A stretch of 64,000 nt of DNA from Calendula officinalis (Eukaryota; Streptophyta; Magnoliopsida; Asterales; Asteraceae). A program made the translations under genes and the position numbers. Each line of letters starts with the position of its first letter. The stretch's first letter is position 1. This document shows positions 34,845-47,058 of this stretch, piece by piece. The notes under the pieces were generated by a model, which searched no databases, was not told the origin of the DNA, and saw only the letters and a program-made list of their open reading frames with translations. The stretch is taken from NCBI GenBank assembly GCA_963853835.1, contig OY970820.1:16233373-16297372 (forward strand), given 5' to 3'.

Positions 34845-37401
34845 ATTTATCTTAAAACAATTTTACATAAAACATCTGTCACTAATCGTATAGGACCCAT
34901 ACATAATTGGGTACCAAACATGTTTTAATTGTTTTATGTAGAATTACCAGAAAGGTGTTTGGAGTTTGGAGAATGACTTATACACAATTCAGTGTTGACT
35001 CGTGTTTCAACGGACAGTGACTTATACACACATCAGTGTATAACTCGCGCCACAACAGAATGGCTTATGCACACGTCAGTGTATAACCCGTGCTTCAAAG
35101 CAATGGCTGTCAAGTACTTCAGATTGAAACCCGGTTCTCAATGAAAGATGGCTTCTGATCAAAACGGATTCAGAACCCGCTCTCAAAAGAAAGCAACAAG
35201 CTCAATCAAGCTTCACCGCAAAAACTCTCTTCCAACCCTCCGATGATGTTTAAGGTACGTGTTCAAATCTCAAAACTTTTTAATACTTTTGATTTGTCGA
35301 GGGGGAGAAATACTAATTCTAGGGGGAGAATTACTATTTCTAGGGGGAAAAAATTTAGAAAATCAAAACAAAAATACCCAACATGAATAAACGAACGAAA
35401 AATATTTTTATAAAGACAATACCTTCCCATGGTTTGCCAGATCCGGCCTAACCTATCCCAGGGAAGTATTTTAGCCAACTGGTAAATGTGAGGGTATATG
35501 TCTAGGGTATAGAACTAGGTGAGTGCAAGGTGATGTGAAAACATGATAAATCTAAGAAAACACACCTTTGAGTGCATCTGAACCGCAAAATAAACCGGGC
35601 AACCACACAAAAAGGTGATCATTCATGCGTTGAATGTTTCACAATACTTTACTCGCCCAGTAAAGCAAATGCACACCACCACCAACCACTCAAATTCCTC
35701 TCAACAGGAATTTGTTTCATTTCATAAGGGGACGTAACACATAATCTACTGACTGCTCATTTGGAGTTTGTCGGTATTGAAAATATAACCTCCTGCCCCG
35801 GGTTAAGTCTCTTTGTATGCACAGTGTGTCTAGATCTCACCCCCAAGAATCTTTCCAATATAGGACACTTGCACTACAAACATGGATCTCCGTGAATCCA
35901 TCGGAACACTCGTAGTGGCATCACAATCTGATGTTTCACGAGGATCGAGTGGAAATCCTGCTAGAGCTAAAATCACGCCAACTCTAAACGCAGGTCACAC
36001 ATTTGAACCAACGGTTGTGCAAACGCCTACCGATTCATACCGTGTGCTAACACATACTCTAAGTGAGTCCGGTGTTACCTAAAATCCATGTGAAACTCCT
36101 AAAACGAAACATCTTCAAAAAGCTGATTAAAATGCACATGAGCGTAATAGTCCACTCTCAAATTACTCCTATGATCTGCTAAACCCAGCATGATCTTCCC
36201 CGGAGCCACCGACAATATAGGAACTAAAAAGTGAGGGTCCCTAGGTCTAGGTGAGCAGAATCAAGTATCATGGGATCTTGATTGGGGTGCGCTGAGGTAA
36301 AAATTGAGAGGGGGTATGAAGTATGGGGTGCAAATCAGCTTATCACATGGTAAAAACAAAAACGAGGGTGTGATTGAAAAAAATGAAAAAGTGAGTTGAG
36401 TGAGGAGCGTGTGTGAAAGGGTTAAAAGAAAACGGAAAACCCTCCCTAAACCGAACAAATGACCGGGTAATCTCATCTATATCAGATTGCATATGTTGCT
36501 TTCTGATTAAGACATCATGGACCCAGTGATGCAATGCACAACCCCCACTGACCACTCAAGTACAAAAAGTACTTGTTTCAAAATCACGGAGATTACCACA
36601 TCCACTATCGACATCTCATTTGGAGATTGTTGATATTGAAAAAGAGGACCCACCTCCAGTCCTCGCCTTCGTTTGTCCACGTATAGAGTCTAGAACCGAA
36701 TTAAATTTCTCTAGGACACAGGCACTCTACCAAGCATATCTTTGAGATATTGCCGGAACATTCATAGTGATACCAAAAATATTGGTATTCCACGATGATT
36801 GAATGGAAATCCTACCAGTGCTAACATCAATGCCAACACTGAACGTAGGTCACATAGTTTCTGTAACTGTTGTGCAAACAGGCAATCTATGTGATCCTGG
36901 GTTACCCTGATACCTTCTCGTGCGAAGATCAGACGACCGTACTCCATTGTTATCAACAACGGTCACTATGTCTGATAGAAGATCTGATGACTGTATTTCA
37001 ATCTTATCAACAACAGTCAACACATCAGATAAGTGATTTTATGACCGTACTCCAACATTATCAACAACGCTCAGAAAATCCACAACATATAAACATTCCG
37101 CACTGCTTCAACTCCAACAAACATCGGGAACCAAGGATCTGCAGCAAATCGACAAATGCCACAACTTCAAGAAAGGACTTCCGCTACTAACCGCTCTATC
37201 TATGGGTCTACATTCAGTCGATGTGCATGAAGTCTTCTGGAATACTTTATATTGGTTGAAAAGCCATTTAAAAGTATGTCTGTCAACGATGATCAAAGGC
37301 TGATGCTGTTTTATCAACATAACTGCTCAACGGTTCAAATCTCAGCTCCAGCCTTACAAACACAGAAGTCTTCAAAGATATGCAACCTAGTCTACTATTA
37401 C
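34845..37401 (+). other. 3' noncoding region of element 3 with repeated hairpins
   Basis: There is no convincing coding frame. Three units of GACTTATACACA..TCAGTGTATAA, each able to pair with itself, lie at about 34975-35100. Three GGGGGAGA/GGGGGAAA motifs, like extra polypurine tracts, lie at 35301-35350. Three repeats around TTATCAACAACGGTCA, with GACCGT upstream able to pair with ACGGTC, lie at about 36934-37075. Much of it (for example 36240-36500 and 36780-36930) is the inverted match of 42230-42900 in element 4. Repeated palindromic motifs and multiple polypurine tracts near the 3' end are reported hallmarks of sireviruses. Confidence 0.75.
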
Positions 37402-37413
37402 AAAGGGGGAGAT
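37402..37413 (+). other. Polypurine tract of element 3
   Basis: AAAGGGGGAGAT directly precedes the 3' LTR. Confidence 0.92.
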
Positions 37414-37720
37414 TGTTAGGTACTAGAAAGTTGTAATAGATAGTCTAGGGGGTAAAAGTGAAACATTGTATAGATGTTAAGTTTTGTTTAGGAATTAGTC
37501 CTAACTAACCAAGTTTTAAGCCATGGTATAAATACCAACATGTAAGGCTTAAAACTTTAACTTTTGCCATTAATCTCATTTCAATTTCACAGCAATTGTT
37601 CACTCTCTCTCTCTCTCTTGTTTCTCACTCTAAAAGCCCTAATTGTTCTTCATCACTTTTCATCCAAAACTCATCATCCAACACCTATTATGGATTGATT
37701 CAGTGTTATTGTGCTTTTCA
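37414..37720 (+). repeat. 3' LTR of element 3
   Basis: Nearly identical to the 5' LTR: G to C and T to A changes near 37501 and 37520, and one extra CT. Confidence 0.95.
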
Positions 37721-39143
37721 GGTATTCATTTAGTTATACGAACCAACAAGGGAGAAAAGCTAAGCACATGCTGAAGAACAATGGAAGTAGGTTTTTTTCT
37801 TGGAATTCTTTGATTAAAAGCGTAATAAATACACGTGTTTGTATGTTTACATATTTTGTGGGTTTTTTGTTAACGAACAGTACACTCATGTCAGCGAAGC
37901 TGTGGAATTGTTATGATTAGCAAATAAATATGGTATTTACATTTATGTATGTGATATACTCTTCAATGGAATGTTGGATTTTTTCTTGTAATTATTTGTT
38001 TAAAAGTGTAATACGTACATGTGTTTGTGTGTTTATGCAAGATTTTAATTTTATGTTTGTTTTGGGTACGATTTAGGTAAAATGAATGCATGGATATGCT
38101 AGTAGTTGTGAAATACATAAATGTATTGATATATAACATCGATGTAATTACATAGTAGTTGTGAAATACATAAATGTATTGATATATAACATCGATGTAA
38201 ACATTAATGAATAACAAAATACGAATAGAAAAGAATCAAAAGTTTAACTGAAAATAAGAAAATTGTATATAGTTAAAAAAACAAGTATTAAACTGAGCAA
38301 TAACTGTTTATTCAACAAAAAATCAATCTTCCTCTTTGTCAATATAAACTTGTAGTTCATTTTGAATCTTCATCAAAAAAATCATCCATGTCTTCGCGTT
38401 TTCATCGTCTTCAAGTTATTGTCAACCTTAAAATTTTGTTCAAGTTCATCAATAAAATAAAAACACAGTACAACACAAATAATATATGTGTATGTACCAT
38501 AAAAAATATTGTTCAGGTATGCAACAAGGCATGATAAAGAAAAATTGTTTGTTTACCTCATCAGTAATTAAAAATACATAATCATCCATCCCATACATGC
38601 ATGTATACATGCTAAAACATACAAACATGTTTAATACGTTTTCATTATCATTATTATTCCACATCTTCTCTGACGTGAATTACATTTTTGAATTGATATT
38701 TTGGATGAATGTCTCTGCGATTTTTAGAGAATAACGAACAAGATAAAGAATTAACAAGGATTTAATTCATGCAATTATATCTAATTAAGTTAAAGAAATA
38801 ATATTATGGAAACCACCTCACCTATATATTAGGAATTAATTCAAATTCAGTCAGTTACTATATTAAAACCAGATTTGCAAAATACCTATACTACCCCTCG
38901 ATAATTAAATATAAAAAATTAATAAAATTGAATTATATTAAATATGATTGGTCCAGAATAGTTCTACAACTTCTGTATATAATATGAGTTCTGTATGGAA
39001 TCAATCACTGTATATTATATATATTTATAATATAATCTATAATTTATAATGATTATAATTTTATATAGTTGTATTCAAGGAAGCCCTTATTTTTTATATA
39101 GTGTTAAAAGACAAATCTTAATAATTAGATAAAAAGATCCTCT

Positions 39144-39554
39144 AACCACCACCATCATCAAAGCATATGTGATTCGATATAGAACCACCACCACCGGCCA
39201 CTACCGCCGTCGACCACCTCCGGCCGCCGCCGCCCGCCGCCCGCCGCCTCCCACCTCCGGTTGTTGCCCGCCTCCCACCGCTGCAATCACATGTGATTAG
39301 ATACACAATCACATGTGACTTGAAGCAGCCGACGGTGGCGAGAGGCTGGCCGTGGTGGAGATGGTGGCCGACAAACGTTGGCGGCGGTGGTGGTGGTGGT
39401 CGGCGGTCTTGAATCACTTGTGATTTAATACACATGGGGTGATGGTGGTGGTGGTGGTGGTAGTGGTCGGCGATGTGCAATCACATGTGATTTAAATACA
39501 CATATGGTAGTGTTGATGCATTGTATCACATGCAATGGTGGTGGTGGTGATGAT
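39144..39554. repeat. CCA/GGT foldback, unit 4
   Basis: Copy of the unit 1 block, expanded by extra CCGCCGCC near 39230-39250. Confidence 0.6.
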
Positions 39555-39684
39555 ATGAGAGTTGATTGATCTAATGACTGAGATTTGTTCCTCGTAAATT
39601 TAAATAATGATAAACTTTCTTGATCATTTCTTGATTAAGTTGACTCTAAAGGCATATATGTGACACACGGATCCGTAATTAGTA

Positions 39685-39878
39685 CTCTATGCGTCCCAAA
39701 TTTATTGTCCACTACAAAAAATACACAATTTAAGAAAAGTATATTAATTATACTATGTCACTAATCAAATTTTCTCTTTCTCGTTTAAATGTTTTTGGAT
39801 TGGTTGAAATTTAGGAAAGATAGTCTTTGAGGGATAAACTAAAAAGTATAATAGACGACAAAAATGAGACGGAGAGAG
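39685..39878. mobile_element. Stowaway MITE, unit 4
   Basis: Copy of the element at 18185, with two private substitutions near 39830. Confidence 0.85.
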
Positions 39879-40063
39879 TATCATAAATTGAACAATATTT
39901 CCATAATACATATTTCTCCTTGGGGAAATCATCTATGAATTTTTTTTAATATACATTGATGTGTTGATATAAAATAGTAGATAGTTTAAAAAAGTGACTT
40001 TTATTAAAAATATTATCTTTGCAAATATAAGTTATGTGCAATAGTAATGCATATTTTTTCTAT

Positions 40064-40611
40064 GGGGACAGTGAGTGTGTGACTGTCACATACCTAATCT
40101 TAGGTGCGAAATACCCAAAACTACGTAGTTTTGATTAAAATACTTAAAATTTATCACATAAACTCATTAGTGTAACAAATTCCGTGTAAATCCAAGCCCT
40201 AACTAATCCAAATCCGTCTAAACATCGAAAAGTAAAATACGAATGTTCAATGCTACAGAGCGATTGGAGTTTTTGCCATTGTGAATCATTATGTGACACA
40301 ATTAATTTTTATACGTCATTATGAGACAATTAATTTCTTACCTCTATGAGAGAAAATTAATTCATATGTAATTTTAGAAAAGCTTAGCTACCTCTATTTG
40401 ACTCTGGTGTTTGTTTAACGATTTCATGTATAGTCTCACGCATGGAAGTTTAGACGACTAAGACGAAGCCCGATAGGCTAGGGTTTAGACTAACTTTGAT
40501 ACACTAATGGAATTATGTGATACGTTTTAAGTATTTTAACCAAAATTACGTAGTTTTAGGTGATTTCACACGTATGGTTAAGTATGTGACAGCCACACAT
40601 TCACTTTTCCC
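40064..40611. mobile_element. Mutator-like MITE, unit 4
   Basis: Copy of the element at 18571; this is the one next to the complete element 4. Confidence 0.75.
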
Positions 40612-40672
40612 TTTTTTTCTATTTAGTATTATTAAGGTTACATATTTTTCGGAAGCTAGTTACACTTAGAAA

Positions 40673-40934
40673 TGAGAGATCAAATGATGTTGAAATCAAG
40701 CTAATCCATGGTGATTCTAGAAGAAATTGAAGATTAAGTGTGTGTATTGTGTTTGTGTTCTTGAGAGAGAGATTGAGATGGAGATGGAGCTTTCAAACGT
40801 ATGTTTCAATAAGTGTGGGAAAAGCTTACAAATCAAGTCAACTTACATGTAAATATACCTCCTACCACTTAACACTACAAGTAGTCAGTTAACAAGATTA
40901 AAGGTCAAAACTTGTTACAAAAGAGGTCCTAACA
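40673..40934 (-). repeat. 3' LTR of element 4
   Basis: On the minus strand TGTTAGGACC...GATCTCTCA. This copy lies in array unit 4 and is the parent of, or sister to, the LTR pieces in units 1-3. Confidence 0.93.
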
Positions 40935-40948
40935 ATCTCCCCCTTTTT
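40935..40948 (-). other. Polypurine tract of element 4
   Basis: The minus strand reads AAAAAGGGGGAGAT directly before the LTR start TGTTAGG. Confidence 0.9.
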
Positions 40949-43410
40949 GAGCTTTAATACGTCATCCCAGTCTTCCGACTTCAGTTTCTGCTCATAGTCT
41001 GTCTTTGGCAACAAAAATGTTTTCTGAATTTCAAGAACATAACATTGCAGAAATCTGGAAGTTTCAGATACTCAAAGAAAGTATGTTTTTCGTTGAAAAT
41101 GTTTGAGTGGGGAAATCCTATAACTGATTTACTACAGTTTTGAAAATTCGGGAAATGGAATATCAGTTAGGTAAGGATTTTTCTGGGATTTCAGATAATG
41201 GAGAGGTTGTTTTAGAATTTTGTGGTAGAGGATTTTAGTGAGGATAGGATGATGATGTTTTTAAATGATTTGTCAGTTAAAGTTTTGGATGTGTGTGTTT
41301 GTTTTGGTAAAAAAGATTTGAAAGTCAAAAGTTTTGGATATGTGTGTGTAGATGTTTTGTATGTAGGAAAGAATGATATGTACATTTTAGGATTTGGTTT
41401 GATGTGGATAATTTGTATTTTTGTATGTAACAAAAGATTTGAACAGTTAAGCTTTTGTATGGATATGGTTGTTTATGGAATTTTTGGAAAAAAAATGATT
41501 TAAACGGTTAGAATTTGTTTATGGATATGGATGTTTTGGGTTGAAATGGTTTGAGAATTTGTGAAAGAATTTTCTATGAATGTGTCAGTTTCTTTTTCTT
41601 CACAAACTTCTTCATGCAAATCGACGAAATGTAGACCCATAGATAGATAGAGTTCTTTGTAGCGGAAGTCTTTTCTTGAAGTTGTGGCTTTGTCGATTTA
41701 TGATCATTGATAATTGTTGTTAGGGTAAAATGTTGATGAAGTTTACGCTCCCCCTCAAACAAATAATTATTTCTCAACGGATCTTCGGTTTCTTGTTTAC
41801 TCCCCTTAACCGGTGCATATGTCTTTTTAATGCGGAGTAAACTGAGCTAATATATTATATCTCTTAAATGTAAGCATTTATCTTTATAAAAAGAACTTCT
41901 GTAATATTTTCTCCCCCTCATGATGAGCAAGATTTATCTGAATCATCATGTAAAATTTGAAGTTCTTCGAGTTGGAAATTAGAAAGAATCTTCGATGCTC
42001 AAGGATAAAAATGTGTTGAATAATGATATATTCATATTTTGAATGAATCAATATATAACACATTTTATCAAGTAAACCAGATCGTTGTTGAGTATAAAGA
42101 AGTACGACCAAATCTTTTATCGTTTAATCTCAATGACCGTTGTTGATGACATAAAAGAACAGTCATGTCTTTATCATCCGATATCCCGACTGTTGTTGAT
42201 AACGTTGGAGAACAGTCATCAGATATGTACATGGAATCAAACAGGGTAAACCGGTATCACATAGATTACCCGTTAACACAACAGTTACACAAATTATGTG
42301 ACCTACGTTCAGTGTTGGCTTTGATGTTAGCACTGGTAGGATTTCCATTCAACCATTATGAAATATCAACATATGTGATATCACTATGAATCTTCCGGCT
42401 TTATCACAAAGATAAGCTTGGTATTTTTCTTGTGTCCTAAAAGTGTTTATATCGGTTCTAGACTCAATTAGTGGACAAACGAAGGCGAGGACTGGAGAGA
42501 CTTGTCCTCTTGTTCAATATCTACAATCTCCAAGTGATATGTCGATAGCATATGAGCTAGTCTCCGTGAAAATGAAACAAGTACTTCTTAAGAAATACTT
42601 GAGTGGCTGGGGGGGGGGGGGTTGTGCATTGCATCACTGGGTCCATGATGTCTTTTTCAATATCAGAGAGCAACACATGCAATCTGATAGAGACGTGGCG
42701 ACCCGGCTTTTTATCGGTTTGGTAAGGGTTTTTCGTTTTCTTTAACCCTGTCACACCCTCCTCACTCAAGCTTACTTTTTCAATTTTCAGCTCCTCCCTC
42801 ATTTCATTTTACCATGTGTTTAGCTGAATTGCACCCCATACTGCATTCCCCTCTCAAATTTTATCTCAGCGCACCCCAATCAAGATCCCGTGATACTTGA
42901 TTCTGCTCACCTAGACCTATGTACCCTTACAAATTGTCCTATATTGTAGGTGGCTCCTGGGAAGATCATGCCAGTTATAGCAGATCATAGGAGTTATTTG
43001 AGAGTGAACTATAACGCTCATGTGCAAATTATCAGCATATATGATGTTTCGTTGTAAGAATGAATTTACATGGATTTGCATCGGAAATGTATGTGTATCC
43101 GGCATAAGTTATTGCCTTTAAGATGGAAAAGTTTAGGCACAGCAACTTGAACAATTTAGGTAATACCGGACTCACATAGAGTATCCGTTTACACACCGTA
43201 TGAATTGATATAAGAAAGTTTCTCCCCCTGGAAATACTAATTCTCCCCCTATAATTAATATTTCTCCCCCTCGACAAAATAAAGTTACTGGAAAATTTAC
43301 AGTTTCAGAGGGGTGGGAAAGAGTTTTTACATTTATGAGATTAACTGATTTTGAGCGGGCCTCAAGCTGATGTACTTGAAAGCCATTATTAATGTAACAA
43401 ATAAAACGGT
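40949..43410 (-). other. 3' noncoding region of element 4
   Basis: There is no coding frame. Homologous, in inverted orientation, to 34845-37401 of element 3. It contains three CTCCCCCT motifs at 43221-43271 (internal polypurine-like tracts on the minus strand), repeats around GACYGTTGTTGATRA at about 42082, 42134 and 42188, and a run of thirteen G at about 42608. The tandem-array breakpoint lies at about 41186, inside this region. Confidence 0.8.
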
Positions 43411-46400
43411 TTAAGCTTTGAGATTTAGCATACCAAGTTTAGACACAAGAAAGTTAAAACGTTTTTCGTCTAAAGCCTTGGTAAACAAATCAGCTAATTG
43501 ATAATCGGTTGAAACGAAGTACAATTCCACATTACCTTGTTCAACATGGTCTTTTATAAAATGATATCGAAGATCAATATGTTTAGTTTTGGAATGTTGA
43601 ACAGGATTGCATGAAATTGCAATTGCACTTCGTGAATCACAATATAAAGGAATACGACTGTATAAAAAATCATAATCTTTTAATTGTGATTGCATCCAAA
43701 TTACCTGGGATAAGCAGCTTGCAGCAGCAATATATTCTGCTTCTGCATTGAAAGAGATACGCAATTTTGCTTCCGTGAAGACCAGCTCACCAATTTATCT
43801 CCCAGAAATTGAACACTTCCAGATGTACTCTTGCGATCCAGCATACAGCCAGCATGGTCAGCATCAGAGAATGCAGTCAAGTCAAAAGAAGTTTCTTTAG
43901 GATACCAAAGACCAAGATCTCGAGTACCCTTCAGATAACGAAGTATACGTTTGACTGCTTGAAGATGTGATTCTTTAGGAGCAGCCTGATACCGAGCACA
44001 TATGCAAGTAGAGAACATTATGTCTGGTCGACTCGAAGTGAGATATAACAAGGATTCGATCATCCCCGATAATTTGTAATATCAACAAGTTTGCCATCAG
44101 GATCAGCATGTAATTTAGAACCAGGTGACATCGGCGTCTGTATTGGTTTACAATCATCCATGAGATATTTCTTCAAGAGATCACTGATATACTTGGATTG
44201 ATTGATGAAGATCCCGGTAGGTAATTGGCGAACTTGAAGACCAAGAAAGAAATTCATTTCCCCCATCATACTCATCTCAAATCGTTTAACCATAAGATCA
44301 GAGAACTTTTTGCAGTATTTTGGATTTGTAGAACAAAAAATGATATCATCGACAAAAATTTGAATGAGAGCAATATCTTCCCCTTGTCGTTTGATGAAAA
44401 GAGTTGTATCGATTTTTCCTTTTGAAAAACTAGAATCAACTAAAAAGTTAGAGAGCACATCGTACCACGCGCGAGGAGCTTGTTTCAAGCCATACAAAGC
44501 TTTGTCGAGAATATACACATGATTAGGAAAACTTGGATCTACAAAACCTTCGGGTTGATGAATGAACACTTCTTGATTGAGAATACCATTTGAAAATGCA
44601 GTTTTGACATCCATTTGATAAATTGTAAAATTCTTATGTGCTGCATATGCCAAAAATATTCGAATGGCTTCTATTCGTGCAACATGAGCAAACGTTTCTT
44701 CAAAGTCAATACCCTCCTATTGAGCATATCCTTTCGCAACAATACGTGCTTTATTACGAATTACTATTCCATTTTCATCCTTTTTGTTTTGAAAATCCAC
44801 TTTGTACCAATAACAGATTTCCCAGGTGGTTTTGGAACCAGACGCCAAACTTTTAATCGTTCAAATTGATTGATTTCTTCTTGCATATCAAGGATCCAGT
44901 CTTGATCTGAGAGAGCTTCACTGACTTTCTTAGGTTCAATAGAGCTTAGAAAAGAAGAATATTGACATTCGTCGGCAGTGCCTCTACGGGTTTGAATAGA
45001 AGATTCAGGATCACCGATTATTTGATTCAAAGGATGCTCTCTTGTCCATTTTAGAGTGTGAGGATGTGGAAGTTGACCTGGAATTATATTTGAGGTATCA
45101 GTGAATACAGGATGAGGGATTATTTTAGTTTGAGCATTTGATGTAGAAGGTGGATGATCTACTCGTTTAACGTTCAATTTAGAAAAATCAATCACCAATG
45201 GTGGAGGTTGTGCTGGAACTAAAGATAAATCTAATGGATTAGCAGCTTGTACAAAAGGTGAAGCTTGTGCTGGAACTAAAGAGAAATCTAAAGTATTTGC
45301 AGCATTTCCAGAAGGTGGGGAATCGTCCGGAGATGATTGATTTTGCAAAGGTGAAGAAGTATCCAGAGATGATTGATTTTGCAAAGGAGAGGTATTTTCC
45401 GGTGATGATTGAGTTTCCAAAGGTGAAACTGAATTTGAAGAAGAAAAGTTGTTAGTTGGTCAGCAGAAGTAGGAGATGGAGAATCAGTTGAACTTGAATT
45501 TTGCACTTCAGGTACAGTAATAGATTGGACATCGGCTACAGATGGAAATGGAACGCCAGCCTCCTCAAGAAAAGTATGTCGAATGTTATGATAATCATCA
45601 TAAAACTTTTCAAACAAGACATCTAAATCATTTTGAGATGTGGAAGGCGACGGCAAAGGTAGAGGAATTTCAACATGTGTAGTTAATGAATCTATTGGAA
45701 AAGTTTCATCAAAAGTAACATTGACACTTTCTCTAACCGTCCGTTTTGACCGATTACATACTCTGAACGATGCAGATTCACGTGAATACCCGACAAACAC
45801 TCCTTCATTAGCTTTAGCTTCAAATTTATTTAATTTGTCTTTGTCATTTAGGATGAAGCATTGACTCCCAAAAATATGAAAAAATTTGACATTTGGAATT
45901 CTATTATTAATGAGTTCATATGGAGTTTTGTTGTGGGTTTTGTTGATGATTGAACGATTTTGAGTGAAACATACCGTACTAATGACTTCAGCCCAAAGAG
46001 ATAACGGGAGTTTTGAAAATGAAAGCATGGTACGAGCAGCTTCAACTAAAGTACGATTTCTTCGTTCAACGACCCCATTTTGTTGAGGAGTTCGGGCAGC
46101 GGAAAATTGATGAGATATACCAACTGATTCAAGGAAAGAATCTAAAGTTTGATTTTTGAATTCAGTCCCATTGTCAGTTCGAATGGTATGAACTTTTAAT
46201 TCCAAATTTGTCTGGGTTTTCTTGATGAAGGCAATGATAGTCTCAGCTGCTTCATCTTTTGTGTGTAAGAAATAAACCCATGTATTACGTGAATAATCAT
46301 CAACAATAACCAACACATATCATTTACCCGCCATGGTTTGAACGCTCATTGGGCCACATAAATCCATATGAAGTAATTCAAGCGGTTTTGAAGTACTTGG

Positions 46401-46960
46401 AACTGGTTTGGACTTATGAGGTTTCTTCGTCATTTTGCCCATTTCGCAAGACGAACAGAGATGATCCTTAGCACATTTAACATCTGGAAGACCAGAGACA
46501 TGACCACCTTTAACCAATTTGTTAATCGATTTGAAATTAAGATGAGAAAGACGACGGTGCCATAACCATGATTCATTTGACGACGCCGTTGACATTAAAC
46601 ATACTTCGTCAAGTGGGGTCACATCGTCAAAATTAATTGTAAAAAGATTCGTCTCACGAGTTTCGGTAAGAAGTTCTTCTCCATCATAGGTGCGAACAGC
46701 ACATTTCTTTGTTCGAAAATTAACTTCCAATGTTTTATCACAAAAATTGACCAATACTAAAAAGACTGTGTGCAAGATCTTCAACATAGGTCACATTCTG
46801 GATGATTAAATTGTGACGAACTATATCTCCAATACCCATTATTGCAACTAAATGGTCATTCCCAAACCGAACAGTTCCCAAATATTTGTCTCTAAAATTT
46901 ATTAATAACTTCTTGTTTTCGGTCATGTGTCTTGATCAACCAGAATCAAAATACCAAACA
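43411..46960 (-). pseudogene. Pol of element 4: protease, integrase, reverse transcriptase, RNase H, broken
   Basis: Domains appear in Copia order on the minus strand. Protease: WYFDSG near 46950, but the codon after DSG is TGA (46936-46938). Pre-integrase: WLWHRRLSHLNF with CSSCEMGK (about 46460-46590). Integrase: catalytic residues in HMDLCGP, IRTDNGTEF and NGVVERRNRT (about 46060-46380), with an in-frame TGA at 46320-46322. Reverse transcriptase: EEINQFERLKVW, TKWIFKTK, MDVKTAFSNG, ALYGLKQAPRAWY and the active site FVDDIIF at 44341-44358 (usually YVDD), with TAG at 44717-44719. RNase H: SDADHAG near 43860 and AEAEYIAA near 43735, followed by the HIDLRYHFIKDHV motif. Frameshifts lie near 46745, 45430, 44775, 44065 and 43750. 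The enzymes would process, copy and integrate the element; this copy cannot. Confidence 0.93.
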
Positions 46961-47058
46961 CTCTACATAAGACAATTAAAAATGTGGTACCCAATCAGTT
47001 ATAGGTCCTGAACGATTAGTAATAGATATCTTATGAAGAATTTTAAGTAAGAAAGTAT

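Larger units (their letters stand above)
31011..37720 (+). mobile_element. Element 3: complete non-autonomous Sirevirus-like LTR retrotransposon
   Basis: The element is flanked by the 5-bp duplication GGTAT (31006-31010, 37721-37725). The empty site, GATATGGGTATTCATTTAG, is seen in units 1-3. Order: 5' LTR, PBS, repeat-rich leader, one long gag-derived ORF, about 2.5 kb noncoding 3' region, PPT, 3' LTR. No protease, integrase, reverse transcriptase or RNase H is present. Leader, ORF and 3' region are each recognisably related to element 4, so this is a deletion derivative of that lineage that would need proteins supplied in trans. The two LTRs differ by 2 substitutions and a 2-bp CT-repeat indel by eye, so the insertion is recent. 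Confidence 0.92.
30634..39009. mobile_element. Mutator-like element, unit 4 copy, split by element 3
   Basis: Same element. The left terminal repeat has lost 18 bp between two copies of ACAGAACCCAT (near 30649-30660), and element 3 is inserted between 31010 and 37721. Confidence 0.7.
14769..41186. repeat. Tandem array of four ~4930-bp units
   Basis: Unit starts, marked by TATTAAACAACCATC, lie at 14769, 19700, 24630 and 29560, giving periods of 4931, 4930 and 4930. The fourth unit extends to about 41186 only because it contains a 6710-bp retrotransposon plus its 5-bp target duplication. Units differ by scattered single-base changes and small indels (well under 2% by eye). Each ends about 250 bp inside the Sirevirus-like element whose full copy begins at 40673, so the duplication happened after that element had inserted. 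No unit contains a credible protein gene. Confidence 0.95.
29560..41186. repeat. Array unit 4, split by element 3 and joined to element 4
   Basis: The unit is interrupted at 31011-37725 by element 3 and its target duplication. It is the only unit that continues into the complete element 4: after GGATTTTTCTGGGATTTC near 41175 the sequence follows the retrotransposon rather than restarting the unit. It also lacks 18 bp present in the other units near 30660 and has extra CCGCCGCC repeats near 39235. Confidence 0.9.

Noticed and set aside
36870..37190. A 106-codon plus-strand frame in the 3' region of element 3
   Set aside because: It is made of the 54-bp hairpin repeats, and its counterpart in element 4 is not open.
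14769..41186. CRISPR array, rDNA or a bacterial-type repeat system
   Set aside because: The repeat is 4.9 kb with no spacers and no rRNA; everything else in the window is plant nuclear mobile DNA.
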